Assembly: GCA_012270065.1 (NCBI GenBank)
Contig: JAAXJB010000064.1
Span: forward strand, 72,053-136,052
Direction: 5' to 3'
Origin: Rubripirellula sp.
Lineage (GTDB): Bacteria; Planctomycetota; Planctomycetia; Pirellulales; Pirellulaceae
Length of the DNA: 64,000 bases
The translations under genes were made by a program, and so were the position numbers. The notes below the pieces were generated by a model. That model searched no databases, was not told the DNA's origin, and saw only the letters and a list, made by a program, of their open reading frames with translations. Positions 54,975-64,000 of this stretch are shown here, piece by piece; positions within the stretch are counted from its first letter, which is position 1; each line of letters opens with the position of its first letter.

Positions 54975-56885
54975 ATGTCAAACCCTCTCGTTGAACAGAA
55001 TCCCGATCCTGACCGTTACTTTGATGAACTTGAATACTGGTTGGAACTGGAGGGGGAAGCAGAGCGGGAACGCATGGCGCGGCGGAGGCGAATTCGCTCT
55101 CAAACACACATTGAAAAAACCGGAGAAACCCTGATCGGATTGCAGATGCAGGATCATCGGACCGGTTTGGCAGGCCGGTTACTGCTTGATTTTGGCAAAC
55201 CGGGAGCAACTTCTCTGCCCATGAATCGACTTAAAGTCGGTTCTCCCGTGGTGGTGTCTGATAACGATAATCCAGCAGACAAAGGAGTCGCAGGTGTCAT
55301 CAGTCGTCGGAAACACCAGACCATTCAGGTTGCTACCGATGTCTGGCCGGAGGGAAAGGTCCATCGGATCGACCTTTCGCCTGATGAAACCACCAGAAGA
55401 CGACAATCCGCAGCGATGGCAAAAGCCCGGCTGGCGAGTGGACGCACCGCTAAGCTGAGAGATATTTTGCTGGGAAACAGGGAAATGCGATTCAGTCCGA
55501 TCCCGCATAACATCAAGTGTCTCACCACACTCAATCCACCCCAAATCGATGCTGTTCAATTTGGTCTTGCTGCCAAAGATGTTGCGGTGATTCATGGACC
55601 ACCAGGAACCGGAAAAACAACAACACTGGCTGAACTGATATTTCAAGCAGTGCAAAGCGGCCAAAAAGTACTCGCCTGCGCGCCAAGTAATACTGCCGTC
55701 GATAATCTGCTTGAAAAACTTGTTGGGCTCATACCCGCTGTCGTGAGAGTCGGACATCCCGCTCGTGTTTTTGAGGCGCTGCGAGGCCACACCCTGGATG
55801 AACTGGTTGATCATGATCCATCTACCGAAGTCATTCGGGATATGCGTCGCGAAGTCAAGGAATTGATCCGCATCGCAGAGAAAGGATTCCGTTCCCGGGA
55901 TGGTTACAGACGAAGACGCGAACTGTTTGCAGAAGCTGGTCAACTTCGTGGACAGATCCGATCGCTGGAAAAAACCGTGATACGCAATGTGATTGATTCA
56001 GCAGATGTCATTTGTACGACCACCACCATTGACGATGATCTCCTGAATGATCTCACATTCGATCTGGTGGTGATTGACGAAGCATGCCAATGCACACTAC
56101 CGAGCGTCTGGCAGGCTGTTCTCCGTGCCGAAAAAATCGTCCTTGCTGGTGATCACTGCCAACTGCCTCCCACCGTTCTGAGTGATCGGGCTGCTGCAAG
56201 AGGAATGAAGAATTCTCTGATGCAAAGATTGATTGAACGTGACGGTGAGTCCATTCTTCGGCAACTGACGGTCCAATACCGGATGCATGAATCCATCATG
56301 AATTTTTCTTCCAATGCTTTTTATGATGGAAAGCTCATTGCCGATGTTTCCATCAAAAGGCACAGACTTTGTGACTTGCCTGATGTAGTTGAACTACCGT
56401 TGACCACGTTACCAGTCGAATTCATTGACACAGCAGGCGCCGAATTTGACGAACAGATGGAACCCGATGGTGAAAGTAAACTCAACCCAGGTGAAGCCCG
56501 CCTTGTCGTTCAATTGGTAGGTGAGCTTATTGAAGCAGGCATTTCACCAGCTGAGATTGGCGTCATTGCACCCTACGCTGCCCAAGTCCGACTCCTCCGC
56601 GGTCAACTCAATGTGATCGGACTTGAAATCGATACCGTTGATGGTTTTCAGGGACGTGAGAAAGAGGTGATCATCTTCACGATGGTCAGGAGCAATGAAA
56701 GACGGGAAATCGGCTTTCTGGCTGATACTCGACGAACCAATGTGGCACTCACCCGAGCACGAAGAAAGCTGATCGTCATTGGGGACAGCGCCACCCTTGC
56801 GGCCCATCGGTTCTACGAGGGCATGCTGGAGAACTTTGAATCGCTCAATGCCTATCGATCTGTTTGGGAATTCCCGGATATCTGA
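54975..56885 (+). CDS. SF1 helicase, UPF1/IGHMBP2-like
   Basis: This 636-aa protein carries an N-terminal beta-barrel-like region (about 50-140) and a superfamily 1B helicase core: Walker A 'HGPPGTGKTTTLAEL' (about 207-218), 'APSNTAVDNLLEKL', Walker B 'VVIDEACQC' (DEAC instead of DEAQ order), 'LAGDHCQLPPTV', 'VQYRMHESIMNF', 'DGFQGREKEVIIFTMVRSN' and 'NVALTRARRKLIVIGD'. These match the UPF1/Dna2/IGHMBP2-type 5'-3' helicases. It would unwind RNA or DNA with ATP. It stands alone after a 257-bp spacer. Confidence 0.93.
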   Translation: MSNPLVEQNPDPDRYFDELEYWLELEGEAERERMARRRRIRSQTHIEKTGETLIGLQMQDHRTGLAGRLLLDFGKPGATSLPMNRLKVGSPVVVSDNDNPADKGVAGVISRRKHQTIQVATDVWPEGKVHRIDLSPDETTRRRQSAAMAKARLASGRTAKLRDILLGNREMRFSPIPHNIKCLTTLNPPQIDAVQFGLAAKDVAVIHGPPGTGKTTTLAELIFQAVQSGQKVLACAPSNTAVDNLLEKLVGLIPAVVRVGHPARVFEALRGHTLDELVDHDPSTEVIRDMRREVKELIRIAEKGFRSRDGYRRRRELFAEAGQLRGQIRSLEKTVIRNVIDSADVICTTTTIDDDLLNDLTFDLVVIDEACQCTLPSVWQAVLRAEKIVLAGDHCQLPPTVLSDRAAARGMKNSLMQRLIERDGESILRQLTVQYRMHESIMNFSSNAFYDGKLIADVSIKRHRLCDLPDVVELPLTTLPVEFIDTAGAEFDEQMEPDGESKLNPGEARLVVQLVGELIEAGISPAEIGVIAPYAAQVRLLRGQLNVIGLEIDTVDGFQGREKEVIIFTMVRSNERREIGFLADTRRTNVALTRARRKLIVIGDSATLAAHRFYEGMLENFESLNAYRSVWEFPDI

Positions 56886-56997
56886 AGATCTCGACAAAGG
56901 GGTCAGCTTGGCAGTTGGCTGAAAACTGACACGACGCTGCTGCAATCTGCCAAATCACCTTGATTTTGGGACCGCTGTGGGCGTAAACACTGTTTTT

Positions 56998-57585
56998 ATG
57001 GAACTAAAACATTACGCAACGTGCATTTGGCCCGGACTCGCCGAACTCTGGTGGCGTGGGCGATTGTCCGCGCTTCCGGCCGCGATTGCTTTTACGCTCG
57101 TCGTCAACCTGATTCTGGTTGCCAGGTACATTTACCCCGGTTGGATTCATGCTGGTTTGGTCTCGTTGACATTCTGGGGTGGCCTGATCGCGTTGTTTTT
57201 TTACATCATCCGAACTGCTCGCGAGCTTCCCGCACTGATCAATCCTCGTGACATTTCCGAGAGACCCGATCAGTTCCCGGATGCAAGAATGGCATATCTC
57301 AGCGGAAAATGGGAAGAAGCTGAGGGGTTGCTCACCGATGTGCTAGCAATAGAACCGCGTGATCCACCGGCACTTCTGCTTCTCACTGGTGTCTACCGCC
57401 ACACGGGACGGTTGGAGGCTGCCCAGTTACTGCTACGCGAAATATCCCGGCTGGAAATTGCCGATGATTGGTCACTCGAAATCGAGACCGAATCCGAACG
57501 CTGGAAACGAGCAGCCGCGGCCAAAGAGTCACAGGACGACCCAGAACCAGAAAACCACGTGTCTGATCGGACTGATGCTGCCTAA
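56998..57585 (+). CDS. membrane protein with a cytoplasmic TPR domain
   Basis: From ATG 56998 (GTG 56977 is possible) the product is about 195 aa. Two transmembrane helices (about 25-47 and 52-74) are followed by TPR-like units ('AYLSGKWEEAEGLLTDVLAIEP', 'LLTGVYRHTGRLEAAQLLLREI', about 93-150) and an acidic tail. The TPR part faces the cytoplasm and could bind protein partners. No family is recognised. It follows the helicase gene after 112 bp. Confidence 0.75.
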   Translation: MELKHYATCIWPGLAELWWRGRLSALPAAIAFTLVVNLILVARYIYPGWIHAGLVSLTFWGGLIALFFYIIRTARELPALINPRDISERPDQFPDARMAYLSGKWEEAEGLLTDVLAIEPRDPPALLLLTGVYRHTGRLEAAQLLLREISRLEIADDWSLEIETESERWKRAAAAKESQDDPEPENHVSDRTDAA

Positions 57586-58024
57586 ATGACAGAATAAAAG
57601 CTTGAAATGGGCAATGCTTGCCGGCAGAAAACAATATCAGGCAACGAAAAACCACGATTTCCGACGATCATCGCAAGTTTTCGGTAAATCGCACGCAAAA
57701 GCTCCTATCCCCGCTTCTCGCCGTAACCGATAGAATCACGCTAAGCTGGTTGGAACACCATGGAGGCAGAGAAGTCAGGTCCAGAACCAAAATCAGGATG
57801 TGGGAATACTGGGAAGTGGCGTACGGTTTGCTGGGGTATTCGTCCAGAAGTCAATCGTTCGCCAATTTGACAGCACTCATCGCCGATTATCAGCTGCAAA
57901 GCTGACTGGTCCTTTTGAGTTCATTCTCGAAAGCATCGGTTCGCCGAGTAAAGACAAACGACCTACCGTGGAGTCACCCACTCCCGACCGCGTCAGATAT
58001 GACAAGGGTAATTAGAGACAACAT
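57586..58024. other. 439-bp clpC leader/promoter region
   Basis: No supported gene lies here. A possible sigma-70-like pair is TTGACA at 57867-57872 and TATCAG at 57888-57893, with a short 15-bp spacer, so it is weak. I looked for a CIRCE element (TTAGCACTC-N9-GAGTGCTAA) and found none. The remainder shows no repeat or RNA gene. Confidence 0.5.
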
Positions 58025-60661
58025 ATGTACGAAAGATTTACAGATCGCGCTCGTAAGGTCATGCAGCTGGCTAATCAGGAGGCTCAGCGGTTCAACCACG
58101 AGTACATCGGCACCGAACACATTCTGCTGGGCCTTGTGAAAGAAGGCAGTGGCGTCGCTGCCAACGTACTGAAGAATCTTGAAGTTGATCTGCGAAAGAT
58201 CCGTCTCGAGGTCGAAAAACTGGTTCAAAGTGGCCCCGAAATGGTCACCGTCGGAAAACTGCCACAAACACCACGAGCAAAGAAAGTCATCGAGTATTCG
58301 ATGGAAGAAGCTCGTAATCTCAATCACAGCTATGTTGGCACGGAACACATTTTGCTGGGTTTGTTGCGTGAGCAGGAAGGTGTCGCTGCACAGGTTCTGA
58401 TGAACCTTGGCTTGAAACTGGAAGATGTTCGTGAAGAAGTACTGAACCTGCTTGGTCATGGCCTGGAAGGTGCAGAAGTCGGCGAACGCGGTGGGCGTGC
58501 TGGCGAAAGTGAAAGCCCTTCCAGCTCCGGCAAAAGTGGAAAGAGCAAAACCCCTGCACTGGACAGCTTTGGCCGTGACCTGACTGAGCTGGCCAAGAAG
58601 GGTGAATTGGACCCGGTCATTGGTCGAGCCCGCGAAATTGAGCGTGCAATTCAAATTCTTTGTCGACGCACCAAGAACAACCCCGTTCTGTTGGGTGAAG
58701 CCGGTGTTGGTAAAACAGCCATCGTTGAAGGATTCGCACAACGCGTGATTGCGGGAGAAGTGCCCGAGATACTTGCTGAAAAACGGATTGTAGTACTCGA
58801 TCTCGCAATGATGGTTGCCGGTACGAAGTATCGCGGTCAATTCGAAGAACGAATCAAAGCGGTCATGACCGAAGTACGACGCGTCAAAAACACGATCCTT
58901 TTCATCGATGAGCTTCACACTCTGGTCGGTGCTGGAGGAGCAGAAGGTGCAATTGATGCCGCCAACGTGCTGAAACCGGCACTTGCCCGCGGTGAAATCC
59001 AGTGCATTGGTGCCACAACCCTGGATGAATATCGAAAATACATCGAAAAAGACAACGCCTTGGCCCGGCGTTTCCAGGAAATCATCGTGGAACCCACTGG
59101 CAAGGATGAAACCGTTGAAATTCTTAAAGGGCTGAGAGGCAGATACGAAGAACATCACCGTGTGCAGTTCACGGATGATGCGGTCGTAGCTGCTGTAGAA
59201 ATGAGCGAAAGATATATCACGGCTCGTTGTCTTCCCGATAAAGCCATTGATGTGATTGATGAAGCGGGTGCACGAGTCCGTCTCCGAACAATGACACGTC
59301 CACCGGATCTGAAAGAAATCGACGAAGAAGTCGAAACACTCAACAAGGAAAAAGAAGACGCCGTCGCTAATCAGGACTTTGAAAAGGCAGCGAATCTGCG
59401 CGATCAAGCCGAAAAACTGCGCAAGAAGAAAGATCAGATTACGCAGGAATGGCGGGATAAGAGTCAGCAGACCGATGGAGTGGTTGACGAAGAAATCATT
59501 GCTGAAGTTGTCAGCAAAATGACGGGTATCCCGCTGACCCGTTTGTCAACTGAAGACAGTTTGCGTCTGATGCAGATGGAAGAAGAACTCCACAAACGCG
59601 TTGTCAGCCAGGATGCTGCTGTGACTGCAGTATCCAAAGCTGTTCGACGGAGCAGAAGTGGCTTGAAAGACCCCCGGCGACCCACGGGATCATTCATTTT
59701 TGCTGGCCCAACCGGTGTTGGTAAAACACTGCTTGCCAAAGCACTGGCAGAGTACATGTTCGGGGATTCCGAGGCGCTCGTGCATATCGATATGAGCGAG
59801 TACATGGAAAAACACAATGTCAGTCGTCTGATCGGTGCTCCTCCCGGTTTCGTTGGTTACGAAGAGGGCGGCCAACTGACAGAAAAAATCCGACGACGTC
59901 CCTACGCTGTTGTACTCTTTGATGAGATCGAAAAAGCACATCCCGATGTTTTCAACATGATGCTGCAAGTCATGGAAGAAGGAAGATTGACAGACTCCTT
60001 TGGACGTAACGTCGACTTCAGGAACACAATTCTCATCATGACCACCAACGCCGGTGCAGAAGCAATCAAGAACGAATCAGCGTTCGGTTTCCAGAAACCG
60101 GATGGTGATGCCAGCTATGATTCCATGAAACAGCGGGTCATGGATCAAATTGAAAGAGTATTCCGACCTGAGTTTCTTAACCGACTCGATGATACCATCA
60201 TTTTCCGTCACCTCACTAAAGATGATCTCAAGAACGTCATCGACTACGAACTGGCCAAAGTACGTGAAAGATTGCTTGATCGTGGTCTGGCAATTGAGTT
60301 GACCGATGAAGCAAAAGAATTCCTCGTCACCAAAGGAAGCAATCTCGATTACGGGGCTCGGCCACTTCGCAGGGCTTTGGAACAGAGAATCGAGGATCCA
60401 CTCAGTGAAGAGCTGTTGCGTGGCGCATTCGAAGGCAATGACACGATCGTAGTCTCCGGTGTGCTGGAAAACGCCGATGGAGATCGAGTCGACCTCAAGG
60501 ATGTCACCACCAACGAAGACGGCAAAATGCACGACCCGGATGGAAAACGGGTGAAAATCATCCGACTCGAGTTCAGTGGCGAAACGCGTGGAGCCGCCGA
60601 TGACGGCGAACCTGTCAGTGCAGGTGTCACCGAAGGCGATGAATCCGAAAGCGAAGGCTGA
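58025..60661 (+). CDS. clpC: ATP-dependent Clp protease ATP-binding subunit ClpC
   Basis: The 878-aa product is a Hsp100 unfoldase with the ClpC order: two N-terminal Clp-N repeats (about 1-150, '[16 protein letters not shown]' and '[16 protein letters not shown]'), AAA-1 with '[14 protein letters not shown]' (about 224), a UVR motif (about 440-475, '[20 protein letters not shown]'), AAA-2 with '[14 protein letters not shown]' (about 560) and a C-terminal acidic tail. It feeds damaged or regulatory proteins to ClpP. ClpP and the McsAB regulators are not in the window. The ATG at 58025 fits. A strong terminator follows. Confidence 0.97.
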   Translation: MYERFTDRARKVMQLANQEAQRFNHEYIGTEHILLGLVKEGSGVAANVLKNLEVDLRKIRLEVEKLVQSGPEMVTVGKLPQTPRAKKVIEYSMEEARNLNHSYVGTEHILLGLLREQEGVAAQVLMNLGLKLEDVREEVLNLLGHGLEGAEVGERGGRAGESESPSSSGKSGKSKTPALDSFGRDLTELAKKGELDPVIGRAREIERAIQILCRRTKNNPVLLGEAGVGKTAIVEGFAQRVIAGEVPEILAEKRIVVLDLAMMVAGTKYRGQFEERIKAVMTEVRRVKNTILFIDELHTLVGAGGAEGAIDAANVLKPALARGEIQCIGATTLDEYRKYIEKDNALARRFQEIIVEPTGKDETVEILKGLRGRYEEHHRVQFTDDAVVAAVEMSERYITARCLPDKAIDVIDEAGARVRLRTMTRPPDLKEIDEEVETLNKEKEDAVANQDFEKAANLRDQAEKLRKKKDQITQEWRDKSQQTDGVVDEEIIAEVVSKMTGIPLTRLSTEDSLRLMQMEEELHKRVVSQDAAVTAVSKAVRRSRSGLKDPRRPTGSFIFAGPTGVGKTLLAKALAEYMFGDSEALVHIDMSEYMEKHNVSRLIGAPPGFVGYEEGGQLTEKIRRRPYAVVLFDEIEKAHPDVFNMMLQVMEEGRLTDSFGRNVDFRNTILIMTTNAGAEAIKNESAFGFQKPDGDASYDSMKQRVMDQIERVFRPEFLNRLDDTIIFRHLTKDDLKNVIDYELAKVRERLLDRGLAIELTDEAKEFLVTKGSNLDYGARPLRRALEQRIEDPLSEELLRGAFEGNDTIVVSGVLENADGDRVDLKDVTTNEDGKMHDPDGKRVKIIRLEFSGETRGAADDGEPVSAGVTEGDESESEG

Positions 60662-60689
60662 ATCGGAAGATAGTCCAATCGACTTCTCG

Positions 60690-60720
60690 AAGCGGCGAAC
60701 TTTGATTCGCCGCTTTTTTT
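60690..60720 (+). terminator. Rho-independent terminator of clpC
   Basis: A perfect 10-bp stem (AAGCGGCGAA and TTCGCCGCTT, loop CTTTGA) runs into a T-tract (60714-60720). It lies 28 bp after the clpC stop. Read from the dnaN side it has no T-tract, so it should work in one direction. Confidence 0.93.
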
Positions 60721-60808
60721 ATGGATGTGTTCCAGGAACTTCCAGAGTCAACTTTGTTTGAAGCTGCGCCAATGCCTGATGAATCACATGAATACCGATC
60801 CGCAAGTC

Positions 60809-61927
60809 CTAACGATCTCGAGCCATTGGCATGATGACGTATCCGTAACCATCATCGGTTGTCAGCAGAGCAGGTGCCGAGCCCGATTCGATTTCCATCG
60901 TGAAATTCACTTCGTTATCCAACACTTTGCAGAAATCAGCCAGGTAACGATGATCCATCGTCATCGTGATTGACTCTCCGTCATATGAAATTGGCAATTC
61001 AATTTGTGACTCCCCGATCTCGGCAGTGCTGGCTTCCAATTTCAAAGTTCCATCAGCAAACGTAAAATCAATGCCACGACTTTCATGGTCGGTCACAATC
61101 GCTGCCTGACGTAAAGCGGCGAAAAGAGGACCGATACTGATATCCAATTGAACTGCATTCTCCCGGCTCGGAAACACCTGCCTCCAATTCGGATATCGGC
61201 CTTCAACCAGACGAGAATAAATGACAGCCTGGGGTGTGCGGACCATCAGGTCATTATTTCTGGCAGCTACATCCACGGTTTCATCTTTGTCATTCAACGC
61301 CCGCTCAATCAACTGAATCGCTCGAGTCGGAACAATGGTACTGGAGCCAGTCGTTTGATGATCACCAACTGATTCACCAGTTCCTTCCATGCGTGCCAAT
61401 CGGCGTCCGTCAGTCCCCACCGCTGTGACTCTGGTGTCTTCCATTTCCAGAAGAACACCGCCCAGTGCAAATCGACTGCTGTCCGAATCAGTTGCGAATA
61501 CCGTGCGTTTCACCATTTCGCGAAATAGTCGCGTCGGTATCACGTGGTACTTGTCTTCATCAAAACCAGTAACGCTTGGAAACTCATCCGGGTTGTTCCC
61601 TGGCAGTTTGAACTTGCTACGTTTGCCCTTCACGCGAATTCCTGACTCGTCGGTCTCGAATTCCAACTCTTCATCGTTGTTCTCGCGAAGAATCGCCATG
61701 GTACGTTGAACTGGCAACAAGGCCGTGCCCTCCGTTTCAACGGTCACACCCTCTTCCAGGTCCAGTCGGATCCCAACTTCCATGTCCGTTGCTGTCAGGG
61801 TGATTTTTCCACCAGCAGCAGTGACCTTTACATTCTGCAAAATCTCTTTTGGTGACCGAGCCGGCGCAATGCTGGCTGCAAGAGCGAACGCGTTTGTCAG
61901 TGATTCTCGTTGGCAGGTGATCTTCAT
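60809..61927 (-). CDS. dnaN: DNA polymerase III beta subunit (sliding clamp)
   Basis: The 372-aa product has the normal clamp length and three repeated domains. Marks are the N-terminal 'MKITCQRESLTNAFALAA', 'ALLPVQRTMAILREN', 'VGTDGRRLARMEG', 'YPNWRQVFPS' and the C-terminal 'YVIMPMARDR', close to the canonical MPMR(L/I). It encircles DNA and tethers the polymerase. It is on the same strand as dnaA and separated from it by 396 bp, converging on clpC. Confidence 0.97.
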   Translation of the reverse strand: MKITCQRESLTNAFALAASIAPARSPKEILQNVKVTAAGGKITLTATDMEVGIRLDLEEGVTVETEGTALLPVQRTMAILRENNDEELEFETDESGIRVKGKRSKFKLPGNNPDEFPSVTGFDEDKYHVIPTRLFREMVKRTVFATDSDSSRFALGGVLLEMEDTRVTAVGTDGRRLARMEGTGESVGDHQTTGSSTIVPTRAIQLIERALNDKDETVDVAARNNDLMVRTPQAVIYSRLVEGRYPNWRQVFPSRENAVQLDISIGPLFAALRQAAIVTDHESRGIDFTFADGTLKLEASTAEIGESQIELPISYDGESITMTMDHRYLADFCKVLDNEVNFTMEIESGSAPALLTTDDGYGYVIMPMARDR

Positions 61928-62323
61928 GGAAATGCAAACCGATACCGTGGAAGTTCTCTATCAATCAGGTTTGCATGTTGTACCCCGTTGTTGCGTGTCT
62001 TGCATGGGGACAGACAAGCTTCAAAGTTGGGGTTTTGGCTTTTGCTCTTTGCTATCAATTAATTTTATCTATCGTCGTCATCGTAACCCTTGGCAAAAGT
62101 CTGTTACAAAACAGCATTATCAGAATCTAAACGCTTACAGGATATTGATTTACGACCGAGAGAAGACAGTGGAAAACCTGTTAGTGAAGTGTCGTGGAAG
62201 TGTTGTAAAGCAAGCCAATATTGAACACGGGGTGACATCAGGTTCTGGTGGACATCAAAACTCTGGCTCGAGTTACACCATCGAACGAACAGGTCCGGAA
62301 CACTTTATCCACCTCAGAAAAAG
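61928..62323. other. dnaA-dnaN spacer, candidate replication origin
   Basis: This 396-bp gap has no credible gene. It holds an AT-rich stretch (about 62030-62075), a near-consensus DnaA box TTATCCACC at 62305-62313, a weaker minus-strand box TTTTCCACT at 62168-62176, and a small palindrome CTGTT-ACAA-AACAG at 62101-62114. Many bacteria have oriC in this spacer, but only two imperfect boxes are seen, so the call is tentative. The dnaN promoter should also lie here. Confidence 0.4.
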
Positions 62324-63427
62324 TCATGTGTCGTTGAATTTTTCACTGATTTCTGCTGCCGCGAGTTGTAATTCAGTATCAGTTTCGAGCAGCAATTCTG
62401 TCTTTCGGATCGCGTGGAGAACCGTGGTGTGATCCCGGCCTCCGAAGTATTCGCCGATTTGGTGCATGCTTTTCGCTGTCATTTTTCTGGCAAGAAACAT
62501 CCCCAGTGATCTTGCTCGAACGAGATTCTGTTTTCGTGAGCTACTGCGAACTTCTGTGATTTTGAGACGAAAATATCTGGCAACGGTCGTGCCGATCGAA
62601 GCCAGTGAGACCTCTTCACGTTCACCAACGACGGTAACAGCGGACGAAACAGCGTCTTCGTCGGGTTTTGTACCGTGCATTCGGCACCAAAGAGCGATCT
62701 GTTTCAGGGCAGCTTCGAGTGAACGTGTTGGCAACTTGGGCTCCAGTTTACGATCCAGCAGATCGAACAGAGTTGGATTCATAGGCAAATCCAGATGCAC
62801 GGCCAACTCGCGAAGCAACTGGGACCGGGCAGCCGTTGCGGGCAATTCGAGAGGGATTGTCAGTCCGGGCAGCACTCGACTTACCAGAAGTGGCCTCATC
62901 CCGCGAATTTCCGAGGGCAGCCGCTTACACGTCAACAAGGTTGGAAATCCGCGACTCACTCTCTCTTCTATTCTGGCAGCCAGTTCATCCTGAGCAGCGA
63001 GTTTGTCATTGATCAAATGCAGATCATCAATGACCAGAATGGGTGCTTCATTGAGTTCCTGGCGTAGAGGCGGAAGATCATCTGCACCCACAGCCTCGGC
63101 ATAAAGCCTCGCAAAATCTACAGCTGGGTAATACAGCACCGGTTTCGGCTCCCCGGTTTCAGAGCGGCTTGATTCTCTGGCTGCAAGATGCAGAGCAATG
63201 GCTGTTTTGCCGCAACCGCTGGGACCGATCAGCAACAGAGGATTGCCCAACTCGAATACCGAGGTCTGCGCGCAGGCTACAAAATGAACCATCCGATTTT
63301 CATCGCCGGCGATGAAATAAGGCAGGCTTCCGCTGGGAACAGGTGCTGGTCGTTTCCGCTGGCGAACCAGAGGACGCTCTAGCGGAAATGAATGAACCGT
63401 GGTGGATGGATTAGTCGCGGTGGACAT
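62324..63427 (-). CDS. dnaA: chromosomal replication initiator DnaA, short form
   Basis: The 367-aa product is about 80-100 residues shorter than usual. The AAA+ domain starts near residue 37 ('YFIAGDENRMVHFVA'), so domain I (DnaB/DiaA binding) and the linker II are missing. Walker A is 'GPSGCGKT' (68-75), Walker B 'LVIDDLHLI' (DD at 134-135). In box VII only one Arg of the RLxSR pair remains ('LLVSR'). Sensor II is 'TRSLEAALKQ'. Domain IV ends with the DNA-binding signature 'GGRDHTTVLHAI' (about 329-340), which is intact. It opens the origin by binding DnaA boxes. The start ATG at 63427 has no in-frame extension with domain-I-like sequence. Confidence 0.93.
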   Translation of the reverse strand: MSTATNPSTTVHSFPLERPLVRQRKRPAPVPSGSLPYFIAGDENRMVHFVACAQTSVFELGNPLLLIGPSGCGKTAIALHLAARESSRSETGEPKPVLYYPAVDFARLYAEAVGADDLPPLRQELNEAPILVIDDLHLINDKLAAQDELAARIEERVSRGFPTLLTCKRLPSEIRGMRPLLVSRVLPGLTIPLELPATAARSQLLRELAVHLDLPMNPTLFDLLDRKLEPKLPTRSLEAALKQIALWCRMHGTKPDEDAVSSAVTVVGEREEVSLASIGTTVARYFRLKITEVRSSSRKQNLVRARSLGMFLARKMTAKSMHQIGEYFGGRDHTTVLHAIRKTELLLETDTELQLAAAEISEKFNDT

Positions 63428-63520
63428 GAAAGGTGGCTCAGAGGTGGGCGAACGAGACCTTCTCGTTTGAACAGTCCCTCCATTCTACGAACCAATCCGT
63501 GGAAAGCGAGCAATATCATG
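63428..63520. promoter_or_regulatory. dnaA upstream region
   Basis: This 93-bp gap separates the cysteine desulfurase gene from dnaA on the minus strand and should hold the dnaA leader. No strong promoter pair is obvious. A perfect DnaA box lies just upstream, inside the end of the desulfurase gene, so dnaA may be autoregulated. Confidence 0.45.
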
Positions 63521-64000
63521 CTAGTTATCCACATTTTTATTATGTCGTAACCTACTGTAAACATTGGATATACGTACAATTGCCCGGTCAATTTCTTCCA
63601 TTGTGGAAAACTTGGAGACACCAAAGCGGAGCGTTGACTCAACCTCCTCGTTGCTGCGGCCCATGGCGATCAGAACGTGACTCGGTGGACTGCTGCCGCT
63701 GCTGCAAGCGGAGCCACTGCTGCAGGCAATACCGGCCATATCCAATGCCATCAGCATCGACTGCCGATCCGTTTTCAGAAACGAAATGGAGCTTGTTCCG
63801 GGCAAGCGGTCGTGCGTTTTTCCCTGGATGACCAGATCGGGATGCTGGTTGATCAACCCTTGTTCGAGGCGGTCGCGCAACCTGCGGCAATGTTCAGCGG
63901 ATGATTCCATTTCATCGACAGCCAATTTCAATGCTTCAGACATCGCGACAACCAAAGCCACTGGTTCTGTACCGGGACGGGTCTCGAGTTGTTGTTCACC
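63521..64000 (-). CDS. cysteine desulfurase (NifS/IscS family), 3' part only
   Basis: The frame enters from the right edge of the window, so only the C-terminal 159 residues are seen. They include 'GEQQLETRPGTEP' (counterpart of the GGGQExGxRxGTxN motif), 'LPGTSSISFL' and the catalytic loop 'GIACSSGSACSSGSSPPSHVL' with the persulfide Cys, then 'LRFGVSKFSTMEEIDRAI'. The PLP-dependent enzyme takes sulfur from cysteine for Fe-S clusters and thiolated tRNA; it could supply MnmA. The N-terminal half with the PLP lysine lies outside. The stop is at 63521-63523. Confidence 0.93.
   Translation of the reverse strand, partial: GEQQLETRPGTEPVALVVAMSEALKLAVDEMESSAEHCRRLRDRLEQGLINQHPDLVIQGKTHDRLPGTSSISFLKTDRQSMLMALDMAGIACSSGSACSSGSSPPSHVLIAMGRSNEEVESTLRFGVSKFSTMEEIDRAIVRISNVYSRLRHNKNVDN
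63525..63533 (+). promoter_or_regulatory. perfect DnaA box TTATCCACA
   Basis: The 9-mer matches the consensus DnaA box exactly. It overlaps the last codons of the cysteine desulfurase gene and lies 98 bp upstream of the dnaA start. It may serve dnaA autoregulation or be part of an origin; a chance occurrence of one 9-mer in 64 kb is possible, but its position makes it notable. Confidence 0.65.

Noticed and set aside
55179-55943. 254-aa minus-strand frame
   Set aside because: Antisense to the SF1 helicase core, including its Walker A region.
57586-58024. CIRCE or other heat-shock operator before clpC
   Set aside because: The CIRCE inverted repeat was looked for and is not present.
57974-59407. 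477-aa open frame on the minus strand
   Set aside because: It lies wholly antisense to the certain clpC gene; its Phe/Cys-rich composition is the mirror of clpC codon usage.
61725-62432. 235-aa plus-strand frame across the dnaN start and the spacer
   Set aside because: It runs antisense through the 5' end of dnaN and the 3' end of dnaA and has no protein-like pattern; the spacer is better read as non-coding.
1-64000. Insertion sequences, integrases, prophage or toxin-antitoxin genes
   Set aside because: No transposase, integrase, phage structural or recognisable toxin-antitoxin motif was seen on either strand.

Overview
The window looks like chromosomal DNA of a planctomycete (Planctomycetota), roughly 50% GC by eye. 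The main evidence is a Planctomycete-cytochrome/DUF1549/DUF1553 protein next to a DUF1501 protein, together with many secreted or membrane-anchored TPR, vWA, ExbD and coiled-coil proteins of unknown role. Frequent 4-bp ATGA/GTGA overlaps, TTG/GTG starts and poor Shine-Dalgarno sites fit too. I see no tRNA, rRNA, CRISPR array, insertion sequence or prophage. It reads as ordinary core chromosome with lineage-specific genes between the housekeeping genes.

Layout, left to right. At 1-5.5 kb: a HEAT-repeat protein, an EEP-fold nuclease/phosphatase, a coupled minus-strand pair (membrane vWA protein and secreted protein), then metK. At 5.5-8.7 kb: a metallophosphoesterase, pepT and a PolB-like 3'-5' exonuclease. 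At 8.8-17.8 kb: a 1253-aa secreted protein, a membrane-anchored protein, a stand-alone LigD phosphoesterase-like protein, a minus-strand ExbD-ExbD-TPR operon and a phospholipid-methyltransferase-like gene. At 18.3-22.2 kb: the PSD1/DUF1553-DUF1501 pair. At 22.2-28.7 kb: a minus operon (zinc-ribbon membrane protein, HD phosphohydrolase, nagB) diverges from a plus operon (trmL, small membrane protein, RsmB/RsmF-type methyltransferase, MFS transporter).

At 28.9-34.8 kb lie a lipoprotein plus secreted-protein pair and a divergent three-gene coiled-coil module, one member of which resembles the TelA toxic-anion-resistance family. At 35-42.8 kb: a YdeP-type molybdopterin oxidoreductase, a very long coiled-coil membrane protein, prfB with a programmed +1 frameshift, and mnmA. 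At 43-48.8 kb: a Gly-rich TPR-like secreted protein, a CBM9-like protein, a Na+/solute symporter with its DUF3311 partner, and an SLC13/TrkA-C permease. At 48.8-57.6 kb: hrpA, a second vWA membrane protein, a GNAT acetyltransferase, an SF1 helicase and a TPR membrane protein. At 58-64 kb: clpC with a clear terminator, then dnaN, dnaA and the 3' end of a cysteine desulfurase gene, all on the minus strand. The dnaA region holds a perfect DnaA box and an AT-rich dnaA-dnaN spacer, so a replication origin may be here.

The best candidates for undescribed biology are the coiled-coil/TelA-like module (31.4-34.8 kb), the unusually short DnaA that lacks domains I-II with its possible origin, the 859-aa membrane coiled-coil protein, the paired membrane vWA proteins, and the stand-alone LigD-phosphoesterase-like protein. 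All functional calls are from reading motifs by eye; no database search was run.
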